Source: CAYREV01 sp964423345 (GTDB lineage Bacteria > Bacteroidota > Rhodothermia > Balneolales > Balneolaceae). Taken from it: DNA of 64,000 bases. The stretch is taken from positions 1 to 64,000 of the forward strand of contig CAYREV010000011.1 in assembly GCA_964423345.1 (NCBI GenBank). Reading direction: 5' to 3'. Positions 43,329-52,403 of this stretch are shown here, piece by piece (positions within the stretch are counted from its first letter, which is position 1; every line of letters begins with the position of its first letter). A program made the translations under genes and the position numbers. Below the pieces are notes generated by a model that did not search any database, was not told the DNA's origin, and was given only the letters and a program-made list of their open reading frames with translations.

Positions 43329-45107
43329 ATGGGTGTAATGGAAAAAATGAGAAAAAGTACCGGCATCATACTGTGGGTGCTTATTTTCTCTTTTGGTATT
43401 CTCTGGGCACTGGCCGATACCAAGGTTTTTGATGCAATGCAGGCCGGCCCCAGAAATCTGGGTTCCGTCAACGGTGATCCTGTTTCTCTGGAAGAGTATA
43501 ACAGCCGGGTCAGCTACTACATAGATCAGTATACACAACGAACGGGCAACTCCGTTACCCCGGAGATGCGCGCCAATTTTGAAGACCAGGCATGGGAGGA
43601 GCTGGTGACCAGCAAGCTGATACAGCAGAAGATGGACGAGCTGGGCATCACGGTAACCGACCAGGAAGTGGTGGAGATGATTACCGGCGAAAACCCGGAT
43701 CCCTTTATCAAACAGCAGTTTCAGAAGGAGGACGGTACCATTGACCGGGTGGCCCTGAAAGCGGCCATCGAAGCACCTGAAAACAGCCAGGTCTGGATAG
43801 CGGTCGAACAGCAGCTTCGACAGAAACGGCGCCAGCAGAAAATGACGAATTACGTTCAGTCGGCCATGCAGGTAAGCAGCTATGAAGTGGAGCAGGCGTA
43901 TGTCCGACGCAATACCTTTGCCGACATTTCCTATGTCCGTTTCCCCTACGCCGAGGTGGCCGACAGTGAAGTGCAGGTGACGGAATCGGACCTCAGATCC
44001 TATTACAATGAGCATGAGGAACGGTTTAAGCGCAAGGAGTCGTACCGGTTCAAATATGTGAGTTTCGATAAGACGGCCACGCGTGAAGACACCATTCGTA
44101 CCGTGAAGGAGATGAAAGACCTGCGCGACGATTTTAAGAATACTGAAAACGACTCTCTGTTCCTGGTTCGGTACCAGTCGGCCACCCCCTACAGTGCCGA
44201 GTATGTAAAGAAGAGTGAGATAAGCGAGAAGTACAGATCGGTGATCGACCTGGAAGAGGGAGAGGTCAGCCAGGCTGTCACGCGCGACGGACAGGTTTTT
44301 TCACTCAAAAAGCTGGACGAGCGCCGGGACGAAGTGAAGTTCGTGGTGTTCTCTTTTGACATCAAGGCCGATCCCATTGCAACGGTGGACAAGATGGCCG
44401 AGCAGGCCGACGACTTCAGCTTCTTTGCTGAAGAGGACGGCTTTGAAGCGGAAGCCGAGCGGCGGGAGCTACAGGTATCCGAAGCATTTGCCACTAAGGG
44501 TAATCCCTTTATCCCGGGCATCGGGCAAAGCCGGCAGATCATGAATTTTCTTGAGTCGGCCGAAGAGGGCGACTTATCCCGTCCGCTGGAGCTGTCCAAC
44601 CAGTTTGTAGTAATAAAGGTGACTGAAGTCAACCCCGAGGGAACACGGCCTTTTGAGGAAGTGAAAAGCCAGATTCGTACGGTTGTAACCAACAATAAGC
44701 GCAGGGAACAGATCGCCGCCCGCGTAAGCGAGCTGATATCATCTAATAATACCCTGGAAGAGCTGGCCTCGGAGGCCGGGAAGGAAGTCAACCGGGTAGA
44801 CAAGCTGACCATGGATGCCTCGGTGATAGAGGGCGGGGGACGTGAACCCGATATTGTAGGTGCTGCCTTTGGCCTGGAAGAAGGCGAACGCTCGCCGGCC
44901 CTGAAAGGAGCCAGCGCTGTTTTTGTCCTCCGGGTGGACAGCAGGACCGACGCCGATCCGGAAAATATGACCGCTTCGGTCCGGCAGCAGTTGCGCCGGG
45001 AGCTTCTGAAGCGCAAGAGCGCATCCTTTTCGCAGGTATGGCTGCAGCAGCTTAAGGAGTCTGCAGAAATTGAAGATTACCGCGCCACCCTGTTTGGACG
45101 GCGGTAG
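43329..45107 (+). CDS. PpiD/SurA-type membrane-anchored peptidyl-prolyl isomerase
   Basis: The 592 residues have a cytosolic start, one membrane helix (about 11-30), a SurA N-terminal-like domain (with NGDPVSLEEYNSRVSYY), parvulin-type regions (about 225-420) and a helical C-terminus. This is the PpiD layout, which chaperones exported proteins leaving the Sec translocon. The parvulin active-site pattern is weak, so isomerase activity may be lost. It is a single gene with its own terminator. Confidence 0.9.
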   Translation: MGVMEKMRKSTGIILWVLIFSFGILWALADTKVFDAMQAGPRNLGSVNGDPVSLEEYNSRVSYYIDQYTQRTGNSVTPEMRANFEDQAWEELVTSKLIQQKMDELGITVTDQEVVEMITGENPDPFIKQQFQKEDGTIDRVALKAAIEAPENSQVWIAVEQQLRQKRRQQKMTNYVQSAMQVSSYEVEQAYVRRNTFADISYVRFPYAEVADSEVQVTESDLRSYYNEHEERFKRKESYRFKYVSFDKTATREDTIRTVKEMKDLRDDFKNTENDSLFLVRYQSATPYSAEYVKKSEISEKYRSVIDLEEGEVSQAVTRDGQVFSLKKLDERRDEVKFVVFSFDIKADPIATVDKMAEQADDFSFFAEEDGFEAEAERRELQVSEAFATKGNPFIPGIGQSRQIMNFLESAEEGDLSRPLELSNQFVVIKVTEVNPEGTRPFEEVKSQIRTVVTNNKRREQIAARVSELISSNNTLEELASEAGKEVNRVDKLTMDASVIEGGGREPDIVGAAFGLEEGERSPALKGASAVFVLRVDSRTDADPENMTASVRQQLRRELLKRKSASFSQVWLQQLKESAEIEDYRATLFGRR

Positions 45108-45132
45108 AAGGTTCTTGAAATAACTTTATTGG

Positions 45133-45170
45133 AAGGGTGAGAAGGAATACTTCTTGCCCTTTTTTATTTT
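45133..45170 (+). terminator. Rho-independent terminator after the PpiD-like gene
   Basis: A 12-bp stem (45133-45144 with 45150-45161, two G-T pairs) with a 5-base loop leads into TTTTTATTTT. It begins 25 bases after the stop codon. Confidence 0.85.
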
Positions 45171-45271
45171 AGCCCGGAATGGGTAAATAAGTTATTAGGT
45201 GAATACGTTATTGAGTTCCCTTTTGGGGGTTCTGCCTACTCACCTATAGAACCAATAACCAATTAATCAAT

Positions 45272-46408
45272 GTGACCCAGGATAACCGATTTAGCGAAAC
45301 CGACCGAAAATGGATGTCGCTGGCCCTTGAGATCGCCGGGCGGGGAGCGGGGTATGTCTCTCCCAATCCCATGGTCGGCTGTGTTATCGTCGATCGGGAA
45401 GGCAACAAGGCGGCACAGGGCTATCATGAGCGATTCGGCCGGGCCCATGCCGAAGTTAATGCCGTGGAATCGGTCAAGAGAAAAGAGCGGCTGCAGGATG
45501 CGGTTGTGTATGTCTCCCTGGAACCCTGTGCACACCATGGCAAGACCCCTCCCTGTGCCGACATGCTGGCGGATCTACCCCTTGGGAGGGTGGTTGTGGC
45601 TATGAAGGACCCCTCACCCAAAGTCAATGGGAAAGGGATAGAGAAGTTGCGGGAGGCCGGGATCGAGGTGGATGTGGGCCTGATGAATGAAGAAGCCCGA
45701 AAGCTCAACGAGTTTTTCCTCCACTACCAAACGCACAACCGACCGTTTGTAACCCTTAAGATTGCACAGACCCTGGACGGCTATATCGCGGCACCGGATG
45801 GCGACTCCAGGTGGATTACGGGAGAGCAATCACGAGAACGGGTCCACCTCTGGCGCAGCCGGTATGATGCGGTGATGGTGGGCCGCAATACGGCACTGCT
45901 CGATAACCCGAGGCTGACAGTTCGCCATGTGGAGGGACGGCAGCCCCGGAGAATTGTCGTAGACGGCAAGCTTGAGTTGCCGGACGACCTGAACCTGTTT
46001 ACCGACCAGTATGAAGAAAAGACTATTGTACTTACCCATAACAGGGAAAAGATTGAACAAGAGGCGGATCCCATGCTCAACATGCTGCAGTCGGACTATT
46101 TCAGGGGAGAAACGGTGCTGGTACCGGAAAAGGAGGGACATACCGACCTTCATGAAGCGTTTAAAAAACTGGCGGCCGACCATCAGATAACATCCGTGCT
46201 GGTCGAGGCGGGGCAAAACCTTGCTTCGGCCCTGCTTAGGGAGGGGCTGGTTGACAAGCTTGCATGCTTTACGGCCCCAAAGCTGCTGGGAGGGGGCACG
46301 CGGTCGGTGATGGGCCTGGGCATCAACAGAATGAACGAAATTTATAAATTGAGGGACGTTCAATGGGAGCAGGTGGGAGAGGATATGCTCTGCACCGGTT
46401 ACCTGTAA
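45272..46408 (+). CDS. ribD: Bifunctional riboflavin biosynthesis deaminase/reductase RibD
   Basis: The enzyme deaminates then reduces the pyrimidine intermediate of riboflavin synthesis. The deaminase domain (1-about 145) has zinc ligands H59 (HAE, with base E61), C86 and C95 (PCAHHGKTPPC). The reductase domain (about 150-378) starts with RPFVTLKIAQTLDG. The start is GTG at 45272, because the overlapping ATG is followed at once by TGA in its own frame. ribE follows after 49 bases. No FMN riboswitch lies upstream. Confidence 0.96.
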   Translation: MTQDNRFSETDRKWMSLALEIAGRGAGYVSPNPMVGCVIVDREGNKAAQGYHERFGRAHAEVNAVESVKRKERLQDAVVYVSLEPCAHHGKTPPCADMLADLPLGRVVVAMKDPSPKVNGKGIEKLREAGIEVDVGLMNEEARKLNEFFLHYQTHNRPFVTLKIAQTLDGYIAAPDGDSRWITGEQSRERVHLWRSRYDAVMVGRNTALLDNPRLTVRHVEGRQPRRIVVDGKLELPDDLNLFTDQYEEKTIVLTHNREKIEQEADPMLNMLQSDYFRGETVLVPEKEGHTDLHEAFKKLAADHQITSVLVEAGQNLASALLREGLVDKLACFTAPKLLGGGTRSVMGLGINRMNEIYKLRDVQWEQVGEDMLCTGYL

Positions 46409-46457
46409 TGATAGGTACGATTAATTTTAGGATACATTTAAACTTTACTGATCAGAT

Positions 46458-47069
46458 ATGTTTACAGGAATTATAAAAGAGGTGGGAAAAATAGCTTCAG
46501 TTAAAGAGCTGGACGGAGGCAGGGAAATTGCAATTGCCTGCCGCCTGGCCGGGGAGGTTGCTGTCGATCAAAGCATCAGCCTCAATGGGGTATGCCATAC
46601 GGTTACCGCTTGCAACGACAAAACCTTCAGGGTGCAAAGTGTGGAGGAGACGCTGAGAAAGACCAATATAGGGAAGCTGTCGGAAGGCGACCCGGTCAAC
46701 CTGGAACGGTCGATGAGGCCTGATCAGCTGTTGGACGGCCACCTGGTTCAGGGCCATGTAGACACTACCGGCACCATCACGGAAATTGAGAAAGAAGGCA
46801 CCGACCGGCTGGTAACGGTGGAGTACCCCCAGGAGTACCGCGACCTTATCGTTGGACGGGGCAGTGTTACGGTAGACGGCATAAGCCTGACCATAGCCGG
46901 GGAGTCGGGCAACCGATTTACGGTTGCAATTATCCCCTTTACCTACGACCACACCAACATGCAAGACAGGGAAGAGGGGGATGCGGTAAACCTGGAGTTT
47001 GACGTACTGGGCAAATATGTGGTTCGCTACCTGGAAAACCGCAAGGCCCGCCATTCAAACGGTAAATAA
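46458..47069 (+). CDS. ribE: Riboflavin synthase alpha subunit
   Basis: The enzyme joins two lumazine molecules into riboflavin. Its 203 residues form two tandem lumazine-binding barrels, opening with MFTGIIKEVG and with the second-half motif LVQGHVDTTG and VDGISLTI. It is cotranscribed with ribD. Genes ribBA and ribH are not in the window. It converges on lptD. Confidence 0.97.
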   Translation: MFTGIIKEVGKIASVKELDGGREIAIACRLAGEVAVDQSISLNGVCHTVTACNDKTFRVQSVEETLRKTNIGKLSEGDPVNLERSMRPDQLLDGHLVQGHVDTTGTITEIEKEGTDRLVTVEYPQEYRDLIVGRGSVTVDGISLTIAGESGNRFTVAIIPFTYDHTNMQDREEGDAVNLEFDVLGKYVVRYLENRKARHSNGK

Positions 47070-47102
47070 CGTTATGCGGCTGAGCCTTGTCGATTGCTTG
47101 CC

Positions 47103-49808
47103 CTAAAAACCGGAGGGCCGACGGCCGGAGGGGCTGGAGCTTCGCTCCAGGTTGTTAAGAAGGGGGAGTTTTTGGAAGATGCTTTGAATCTGGCCGTTGT
47201 CGACGCTGAGCCGGAATGCGAAGTACTGAAAATCACCGAAGGGATTCATGGTAAACGACAGGTTCCAGCAGTGGAGGTCACGGTTCAGGCTGAACTGGGA
47301 GGGGGTGAGTTCCCCCCGCACGAAGTCATAGCCGAGCCGTGTACTGAAATTCCATTTGGGGGTCAGCCGAAACTGGATATTCTGTGCATTCAGGGTGGCC
47401 GACTTGCGGTTTTCACCCCTGGGATTCAGGTTCCAGCTGTACCGGAAGTTAAAGGAGATGGAAAAGGGGGAGTTCAGGCCCTCAACAGGTCGGCTGTTGA
47501 AATTGGAATCCATCTCATTGAATATGGACTGGTCATAGGGGTTGTAGCGGGCCGGGAAATATGGATTGCGGTTGATATTTCTGCGTCCCCTGCGACTGTT
47601 GATAGAGTAGCTGGCACTCACGCTGAAGTTAACAAGTTCCGCCGGTTTGCCCGAGCTTTCCATCAGGTAGGTATCGATTAGGGCCCCGGTGGTATCCCGT
47701 TCATAGAAGTTGAATCGTGCATTGGCCCTGATGTTAACCCCTTTGATGAGGCTGGTGGTGAAGGAGGTGTTGAGGTCGCTTAGATTCAGGCTGTCGGCGG
47801 CAAAGTTGTAACTGGTCCGCAAGTTCAGCTGGTCGATCAGCCGGATGGTGTTTTCCTTTTTCTCTCCGGTGGAATCACGTTTTACCTGTTTGGCCTCAAA
47901 GGTGTTGTTGATCGTCAGCCCGAGTACCCGCTGCTCGCCGGCGCGCGGCCCCCGAAAGACCTCGTCTTCGAAAATCGAGTAACGCCGGGTTGGATGGCTG
48001 CCGTCTTCCAGCCGTGTGGTATCCGTCTGTACGACCCGGTAATAGCCCCAGTAATCGCTGCTGAAATCGGGACTGTAGCTGAAGGAGAGGGTGGGCCGAA
48101 GGGTGTGGCGGAAACTTTCAAGGTTGCCGATCTTCTGGTTCACCAGACCGTAGAGGGTAGTGGAAAGGTTCATCCCCGCATTAAAATCGCGTGCGGTGGT
48201 AAATTCGCGAATCTTGCGGGTTTCCACTTCGTTGGAATCGGGGTTGAAGGTTTTTCGTATGGTGGTGGGGAACCAGTACTCGTTATAGCTGCCACTGGCG
48301 CTCAGGTTGACAAATCGGCTGGGGAGCAGTTGACCCATGGTGATGCCGGCCTGTTGGCGGAATCCGTATTGGTAGTGGTCGTTGTTGCCTGTGGCCTCAC
48401 GGTATTTGTCAGGCTCGAAGAGGGCTTCAAACCAGTTTATCTGTGCTGAATCCCGGGCGATGGGCTGGAAAGCATATTCCGATTTAAAACTGTTCTGGTA
48501 CTGCAGGGATATATTTTCATACCAGGCAGGCTGACCGCTGCCGGGATTATCGCCGGCAAAAGGTGAAAACCGTTTAAGGCTGAAGTTGGCCGAGGGACCG
48601 GAAAGCCGGGTGAGATTGGTTTTGAAATTACGGTTTTGCCTGGCGGATACACTGAAGTTATACAGGTTCTCGGGATGGCGGTACCGGTAGCTGAAACTGG
48701 AGCTGGTACTTACTTTTGCCCGCTCGTCTATATCAAAAGAGTTCCGGCGATAATAGTCGGCCGTAGTCAGGTTCACATTGGTGTTCAGGCTGGCATAGGG
48801 TGAAAACTCCTGGCTGTGGTTAAATGCAAGACGCTTCTGGGTATTGACCGAGAAGCCCGGATCGGTGGGTTCCAATCCCCGTTCCCGGGAGTAGCCTACA
48901 CGAATAGAACCGTTGAACTTGTCCCTGTTGCGATAGTTGGTGCTGGCATTCAGGAAGAAGGTCCCGGACGTAAAGAGATCGACCGAGGCCTGTCCGGTGA
49001 GGTAGTCGTTAAAATATTGAAACCATCCCAGGTTCTGAACACCCAGCCCCCGGGTAGCCTGGTTCTGGGAGACATAGGTGGGCTGAAGCAGCCCCGACTG
49101 CCTCTTTTCAATTTCACCGGGTACATAACCAAAGGGAAATACCAGGGGATAGGGAATATCGAGAAGGAAGAGCCGGGCATTAGTGAAAAAGACCTTTTCC
49201 TGGTTTACCACCTTCATCCGGTCGGCCTGAATATAGTAATGGGGATGGTCAAGGCCGCAGGTGGTGTATTTTGCATCTTCCAGAAATACTACATGGCGGT
49301 TGGTGTTTTTGACCTTGGTGCCGATAAGGTTGCCTTGTTGCACCTTGACGCGGGCAACTTCAAAACGACCTTTTTCCGTTTCATAATTGAACGTAATGCT
49401 TTTACTCCGTATCCGGTCGCTCTCGCGTACAAGAACCGGCTGGGAGAGGGTGTCTTGGGGGGTCTGGGTGGCCGCGCTGACCGTATGCTCATCCAGGTTC
49501 ATGGTTATCTTTCCCGCTGTAAGCTTGCCTGCCTGGTGGACGACATTGGCCGAGCCGTAGAGGGTGGCGATACGCTGCTTGTCAAATTCAAAAACCAACG
49601 AGTCGCTGGCCTGAAAATTGATCTGTCCCTCCTGTTCAGGGGCAGTAGCCGACGGTGCCTGCTGTCCGCCCCCGGCACTGAGGGTGTCGGGCGTAAAGCC
49701 CGTTTGCTGGCCCATGGCCGGAAGGGATATCATTAAACAGCCCAGGAGGACAACCAGCCGGGTGGCGTCCCTGATCAAGGAAGTATGATATATTCGATAC
49801 GCGTGCAT
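47103..49808 (-). CDS. lptD: LptD-like outer-membrane LPS assembly protein
   Basis: The 901 residues start with a signal peptide (about 1-33, ending SLPAMGQ). An OstA/LptA-like domain spans about 55-170 (FDKQRIATLYGSANVVHQAGKLTAGKITMNL). A long beta-barrel region with alternating aromatic strands then runs to the C-terminus. This is the Bacteroidota style of LptD, which inserts lipopolysaccharide into the outer leaflet. The 3' end is unusually rich in GC hairpins. A FtsB-like gene lies just upstream on the same strand. Confidence 0.92.
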   Translation of the reverse strand: MHAYRIYHTSLIRDATRLVVLLGCLMISLPAMGQQTGFTPDTLSAGGGQQAPSATAPEQEGQINFQASDSLVFEFDKQRIATLYGSANVVHQAGKLTAGKITMNLDEHTVSAATQTPQDTLSQPVLVRESDRIRSKSITFNYETEKGRFEVARVKVQQGNLIGTKVKNTNRHVVFLEDAKYTTCGLDHPHYYIQADRMKVVNQEKVFFTNARLFLLDIPYPLVFPFGYVPGEIEKRQSGLLQPTYVSQNQATRGLGVQNLGWFQYFNDYLTGQASVDLFTSGTFFLNASTNYRNRDKFNGSIRVGYSRERGLEPTDPGFSVNTQKRLAFNHSQEFSPYASLNTNVNLTTADYYRRNSFDIDERAKVSTSSSFSYRYRHPENLYNFSVSARQNRNFKTNLTRLSGPSANFSLKRFSPFAGDNPGSGQPAWYENISLQYQNSFKSEYAFQPIARDSAQINWFEALFEPDKYREATGNNDHYQYGFRQQAGITMGQLLPSRFVNLSASGSYNEYWFPTTIRKTFNPDSNEVETRKIREFTTARDFNAGMNLSTTLYGLVNQKIGNLESFRHTLRPTLSFSYSPDFSSDYWGYYRVVQTDTTRLEDGSHPTRRYSIFEDEVFRGPRAGEQRVLGLTINNTFEAKQVKRDSTGEKKENTIRLIDQLNLRTSYNFAADSLNLSDLNTSFTTSLIKGVNIRANARFNFYERDTTGALIDTYLMESSGKPAELVNFSVSASYSINSRRGRRNINRNPYFPARYNPYDQSIFNEMDSNFNSRPVEGLNSPFSISFNFRYSWNLNPRGENRKSATLNAQNIQFRLTPKWNFSTRLGYDFVRGELTPSQFSLNRDLHCWNLSFTMNPFGDFQYFAFRLSVDNGQIQSIFQKLPLLNNLERSSSPSGRRPSGF

Positions 49809-49922
49809 GTAAGAAGCAGTAATACCCGGCTTTTATTGCTAGGAGAATAAATCATTCAAAACTATAACACCCAATGGAATGAAGAAAGTATAATTTAGGA
49901 AAGCACAGAGGGAATTAAAGGC

Positions 49923-50225
49923 TTATTTTTCCTTTATTTTATACACGGTTTCCCCCTCTTTTTTCATCCCGTATTCTTCGCGGGCGATACGCTCGAGCAA
50001 GGCGGGATCCTGCTTTAAATCCTTGATTTTTTGTTTAAGCTCGGCGGTTTCTTGTTCCAGCTTCAGGGTTTTCTCCTTCAGTTCCTCTTTTTTTTCACTC
50101 AGCTGGTAACGTGTCCACAGGCTGTAGGTGTCTATAAAGGAAAACCATACGATGACAAATCCACCCAACACCAGGAAGAGAAAAGACTTGCGCCAGCGTA
50201 AAGGGTTAAGGATTTGAAAATTCAT
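49923..50225 (-). CDS. FtsB/DivIC-like septum formation initiator protein
   Basis: ATG at 50225 gives 100 residues with the right layout: a short cytosolic start, one membrane helix (about 15-33) and a periplasmic coiled coil (about 42-75) ending in LLERIAREEYGMKKEGE, a hallmark of FtsB/DivIC. An earlier in-frame ATG at 50345 adds 40 untypical residues. It should act with FtsL and FtsQ in cell division. Gene lptD follows after 114 bases. Confidence 0.88.
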   Translation of the reverse strand: MNFQILNPLRWRKSFLFLVLGGFVIVWFSFIDTYSLWTRYQLSEKKEELKEKTLKLEQETAELKQKIKDLKQDPALLERIAREEYGMKKEGETVYKIKEK

Positions 50226-50376
50226 CGGAGAAGATTGTAATTGGATGTGGTTAAGTTGTAACTTTCGGAACGAAAATACTGGTTTTTTATATATAAACGC
50301 AATTTTACCGTGATTCAAAATCACCTGTCGGTCAAATGCGCCCATCCATTTAAAAGAGGTATCAGCAGGCTTTAAT

Positions 50377-51015
50377 ATGAAGGATTATATCACATGTACT
50401 TTATGCGGTGCCAAAGCTTTACCCTTTGAGAGGGCACACGGCAGGGATTACTTTGAATGCCCCGATTGCGGGGCGGTGCTGATGGATCCCGGCCACTGGG
50501 TTTCGGTAGCCGACGAAATTTACCGGTATAAAACCCATGACAATGATGTAGAGGATCCCCGGTACCAGGAGTTTGTCTCACCCCTGGTGGAAGCCGTTGC
50601 GGGTGATTGCCGGCCGGGTAGCAGGGGGCTTGATTACGGATCGGGAACAGGGCCGGTAGCGGCAAAACTGCTGCGTGACCGGGGGTATGAGGTGTCCACC
50701 TACGACCCTTTCTTCGATTTATCCCCTCCCGTTTTTCAGAATACCTACGATTATATCATTGCCAGCGAGGTGGTAGAACATTTTCATAATCCGGCCAAGG
50801 AGTTCCGGCTGCTGAAAGAGATGCTCAAGCCGGGGGGACACCTTTACTGCATGACCCTGCGGATAGATGAAGACGTGGATTTCCAGGGCTGGCATTATAA
50901 AAATGATGAAACCCATGTCATATTCTACCGGGAAGAGACGGCAGAATGGATTCGTTCAGCTTTTGGATACTCCGGACTGCGAGTAGAGGAACGGCTTTTT
51001 ATCCTTCAAAAATAG
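50377..51015 (+). CDS. Class I SAM-dependent methyltransferase with N-terminal zinc ribbon
   Basis: The 212 residues begin with a zinc-ribbon-like pair C7-x2-C10 and C28-x2-C31, then a methyltransferase core with motif I GLDYGSGTGP (84-93), YDPFF, and ASEVVEHFHNPAKEF. It resembles methyltransferase type 11/23 proteins. The substrate is not evident. It is a single gene, divergent from the FtsB-like gene and convergent with yraN. Confidence 0.88.
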   Translation: MKDYITCTLCGAKALPFERAHGRDYFECPDCGAVLMDPGHWVSVADEIYRYKTHDNDVEDPRYQEFVSPLVEAVAGDCRPGSRGLDYGSGTGPVAAKLLRDRGYEVSTYDPFFDLSPPVFQNTYDYIIASEVVEHFHNPAKEFRLLKEMLKPGGHLYCMTLRIDEDVDFQGWHYKNDETHVIFYREETAEWIRSAFGYSGLRVEERLFILQK

Positions 51016-51016
51016 C

Positions 51017-51391
51017 TTATCCTCTCCGCATAAAGGCATTTTCGTAATGCTTGATGTCCGGCGCGGCATCAGGGGGGTTGACAATGGCAATCACATCGAA
51101 ACGTATGGGCGCACCGTCCATTTTGCGTTCATAGACCCAGGCTTCGGAGGCTTTGTATATATTCCGGATTTTTTCTTCGGTCACAAACTCCTCCGGCTTG
51201 CCGAACCGGGTATTGGACCGCTGTTTTACCTCTACAAAGACAATACAACTCTCGTCAAAAGCGACGATGTCTACCTCGGCCCGCTTAAAAAAATAGTTAC
51301 GATCCAATATGGTATAGCCTTTGGATTCAAGGTAGGCTGTAGCCAGCTCCTCTCCTTCATTACCCAGCTCCCGAGTGGTTTTTCCGCTCAC
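51017..51391 (-). CDS. yraN: YraN family protein (predicted PD-(D/E)xK nuclease fold)
   Basis: The 124 residues follow the UPF0102 pattern: GNEGEELATAYLESKGYTILDRNYFFKRAEVDIVAFD then VFVEVKQR, where the acidic residues and K form the PD-(D/E)xK site. A Holliday-junction-resolvase-like fold is known for relatives, but the function is not. Its ATG overlaps the stop of the GbsR-like gene by 4 bases. Confidence 0.93.
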   Translation of the reverse strand: MSGKTTRELGNEGEELATAYLESKGYTILDRNYFFKRAEVDIVAFDESCIVFVEVKQRSNTRFGKPEEFVTEEKIRNIYKASEAWVYERKMDGAPIRFDVIAIVNPPDAAPDIKHYENAFMRRG

Positions 51392-51981
51392 GATTTTCTC
51401 TTTTCTTTACCTTCGGTTATTCTACCCTTGATGGATTCTTTCATCTCCGCCAGTTTAACCAGGTGTTTCAGGAACGAGATGTTTTTTTCATTAATATAGG
51501 GGAGAAGGGCTGCCGTGAAACGTTCAAACATCTCGAGGAACTGCACAAAATTTTCAATGCGTTCCTTGAAAGCTTTCTCCTCATCGGTGGCGCCGGCCTC
51601 ATCGTCCAGTACATCCAGGCACTCTTCCAGGTTGCGGCGGATCGGCGCCACTTCCCGCTGCTGCCGTTCGCGGACGATCGTCGCCACGATATTTAACACA
51701 TCCTTTTCGGCGGTATAAAAATCTTTCCTCTGTCCCTTGTAATGGACCTTGTGGACCAGTTTCCACTGCACCAGGTTACGCAGGTTCATATTGGCATTGC
51801 CCCTGCTGATATCGAGCTGGTCCATAATGGTGTCGGTATCCAATGGATCCTCTTCGGCATAGAGCAGGGCATGTATCTGTGCCATGGTCTTGTTGATACC
51901 CCAGGCCGAAGCCATCTCACCCCAGAGTAGTACAAACTGTTCCAGGGCCTGCTCATATTTTTCAGAATGATTTACGGACAA
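51388..51981 (-). CDS. GbsR/MarR-type transcriptional regulator
   Basis: The 197 residues carry a winged-helix domain (about 25-100, with ALLYAEEDPLDTDTIMDQLDISRGNANMNLRNLVQWKLVHKV) and a helical C-terminal dimer region. GbsR relatives respond to choline or other osmolyte signals, and halophilic relatives use betaine. No osmolyte genes lie next to it, so its targets are unknown. It is translationally coupled to yraN. Confidence 0.9.
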   Translation of the reverse strand: MSVNHSEKYEQALEQFVLLWGEMASAWGINKTMAQIHALLYAEEDPLDTDTIMDQLDISRGNANMNLRNLVQWKLVHKVHYKGQRKDFYTAEKDVLNIVATIVRERQQREVAPIRRNLEECLDVLDDEAGATDEEKAFKERIENFVQFLEMFERFTAALLPYINEKNISFLKHLVKLAEMKESIKGRITEGKEKRKS

Positions 51982-52028
51982 TAGACCATGGTTTTGGGTT
52001 GCGATTGGCAGTGCGGTGAAGCCTGATA

Positions 52029-52262
52029 TCAGGACTCTTTTCCTGCATCTTTGGCGCCGTTGCCGGCCTCCTTGCCCCGACCGTTGTTCTTATAGTCGGT
52101 CACGTACCAGCCGTCTCCCTTATAGACGACACCGCCGCCTCCGGAAATCACTCTTTTTACATGCTGTCCGGTTTCGGGACATTCGGTCAGGGGATCGTCA
52201 TTGATGCCCTGCCAGACTTCAAAGGTGGTACCATCTTCTCTTTTGTACTCGTATGTAGGCAT
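52029..52262 (-). CDS. FmdB-like small protein that has lost its zinc-ribbon cysteines
   Basis: The 77 residues match the FmdB/zinc-ribbon family along their length: MPTYEYKREDG, FEVWQGINDDPLTECP, VKRVISGGGGVVYKGDGWYVTDYK. The family usually has four cysteines in two CxxC pairs. Here the first pair is replaced (KRED...) and the second reads CPET, leaving only C28. A zinc ribbon therefore cannot form in the normal way. The rest of the sequence is well kept, so it is probably a functioning variant. The lysine- and glycine-rich tail is low in complexity. Confidence 0.85.
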   Translation of the reverse strand: MPTYEYKREDGTTFEVWQGINDDPLTECPETGQHVKRVISGGGGVVYKGDGWYVTDYKNNGRGKEAGNGAKDAGKES

Positions 52263-52403
52263 AATACACTATTGGGATTAATTTTTTATAGCATCAGAAG
52301 CAAAAATTATACCTATTTCACATGATCTGCAAAAAAGAACCGTTCCCGTCTTCGGACTGACAAAATGAGGGCAGATTGATTTTCCCTGCAGCCGCCAATT
52401 AAT

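Noticed and set aside
45171..45271. FMN riboswitch upstream of ribD
   Set aside because: The conserved AGGGGCGGGGU...CCCCACCGGCGGU pattern is absent and the gap is too short after the upstream terminator.
47118..47150. Strong GC hairpins as a terminator for lptD
   Set aside because: They lie inside the last codons of lptD, have no T tract on the minus strand, and on the plus strand belong to the region after ribE without a T run.
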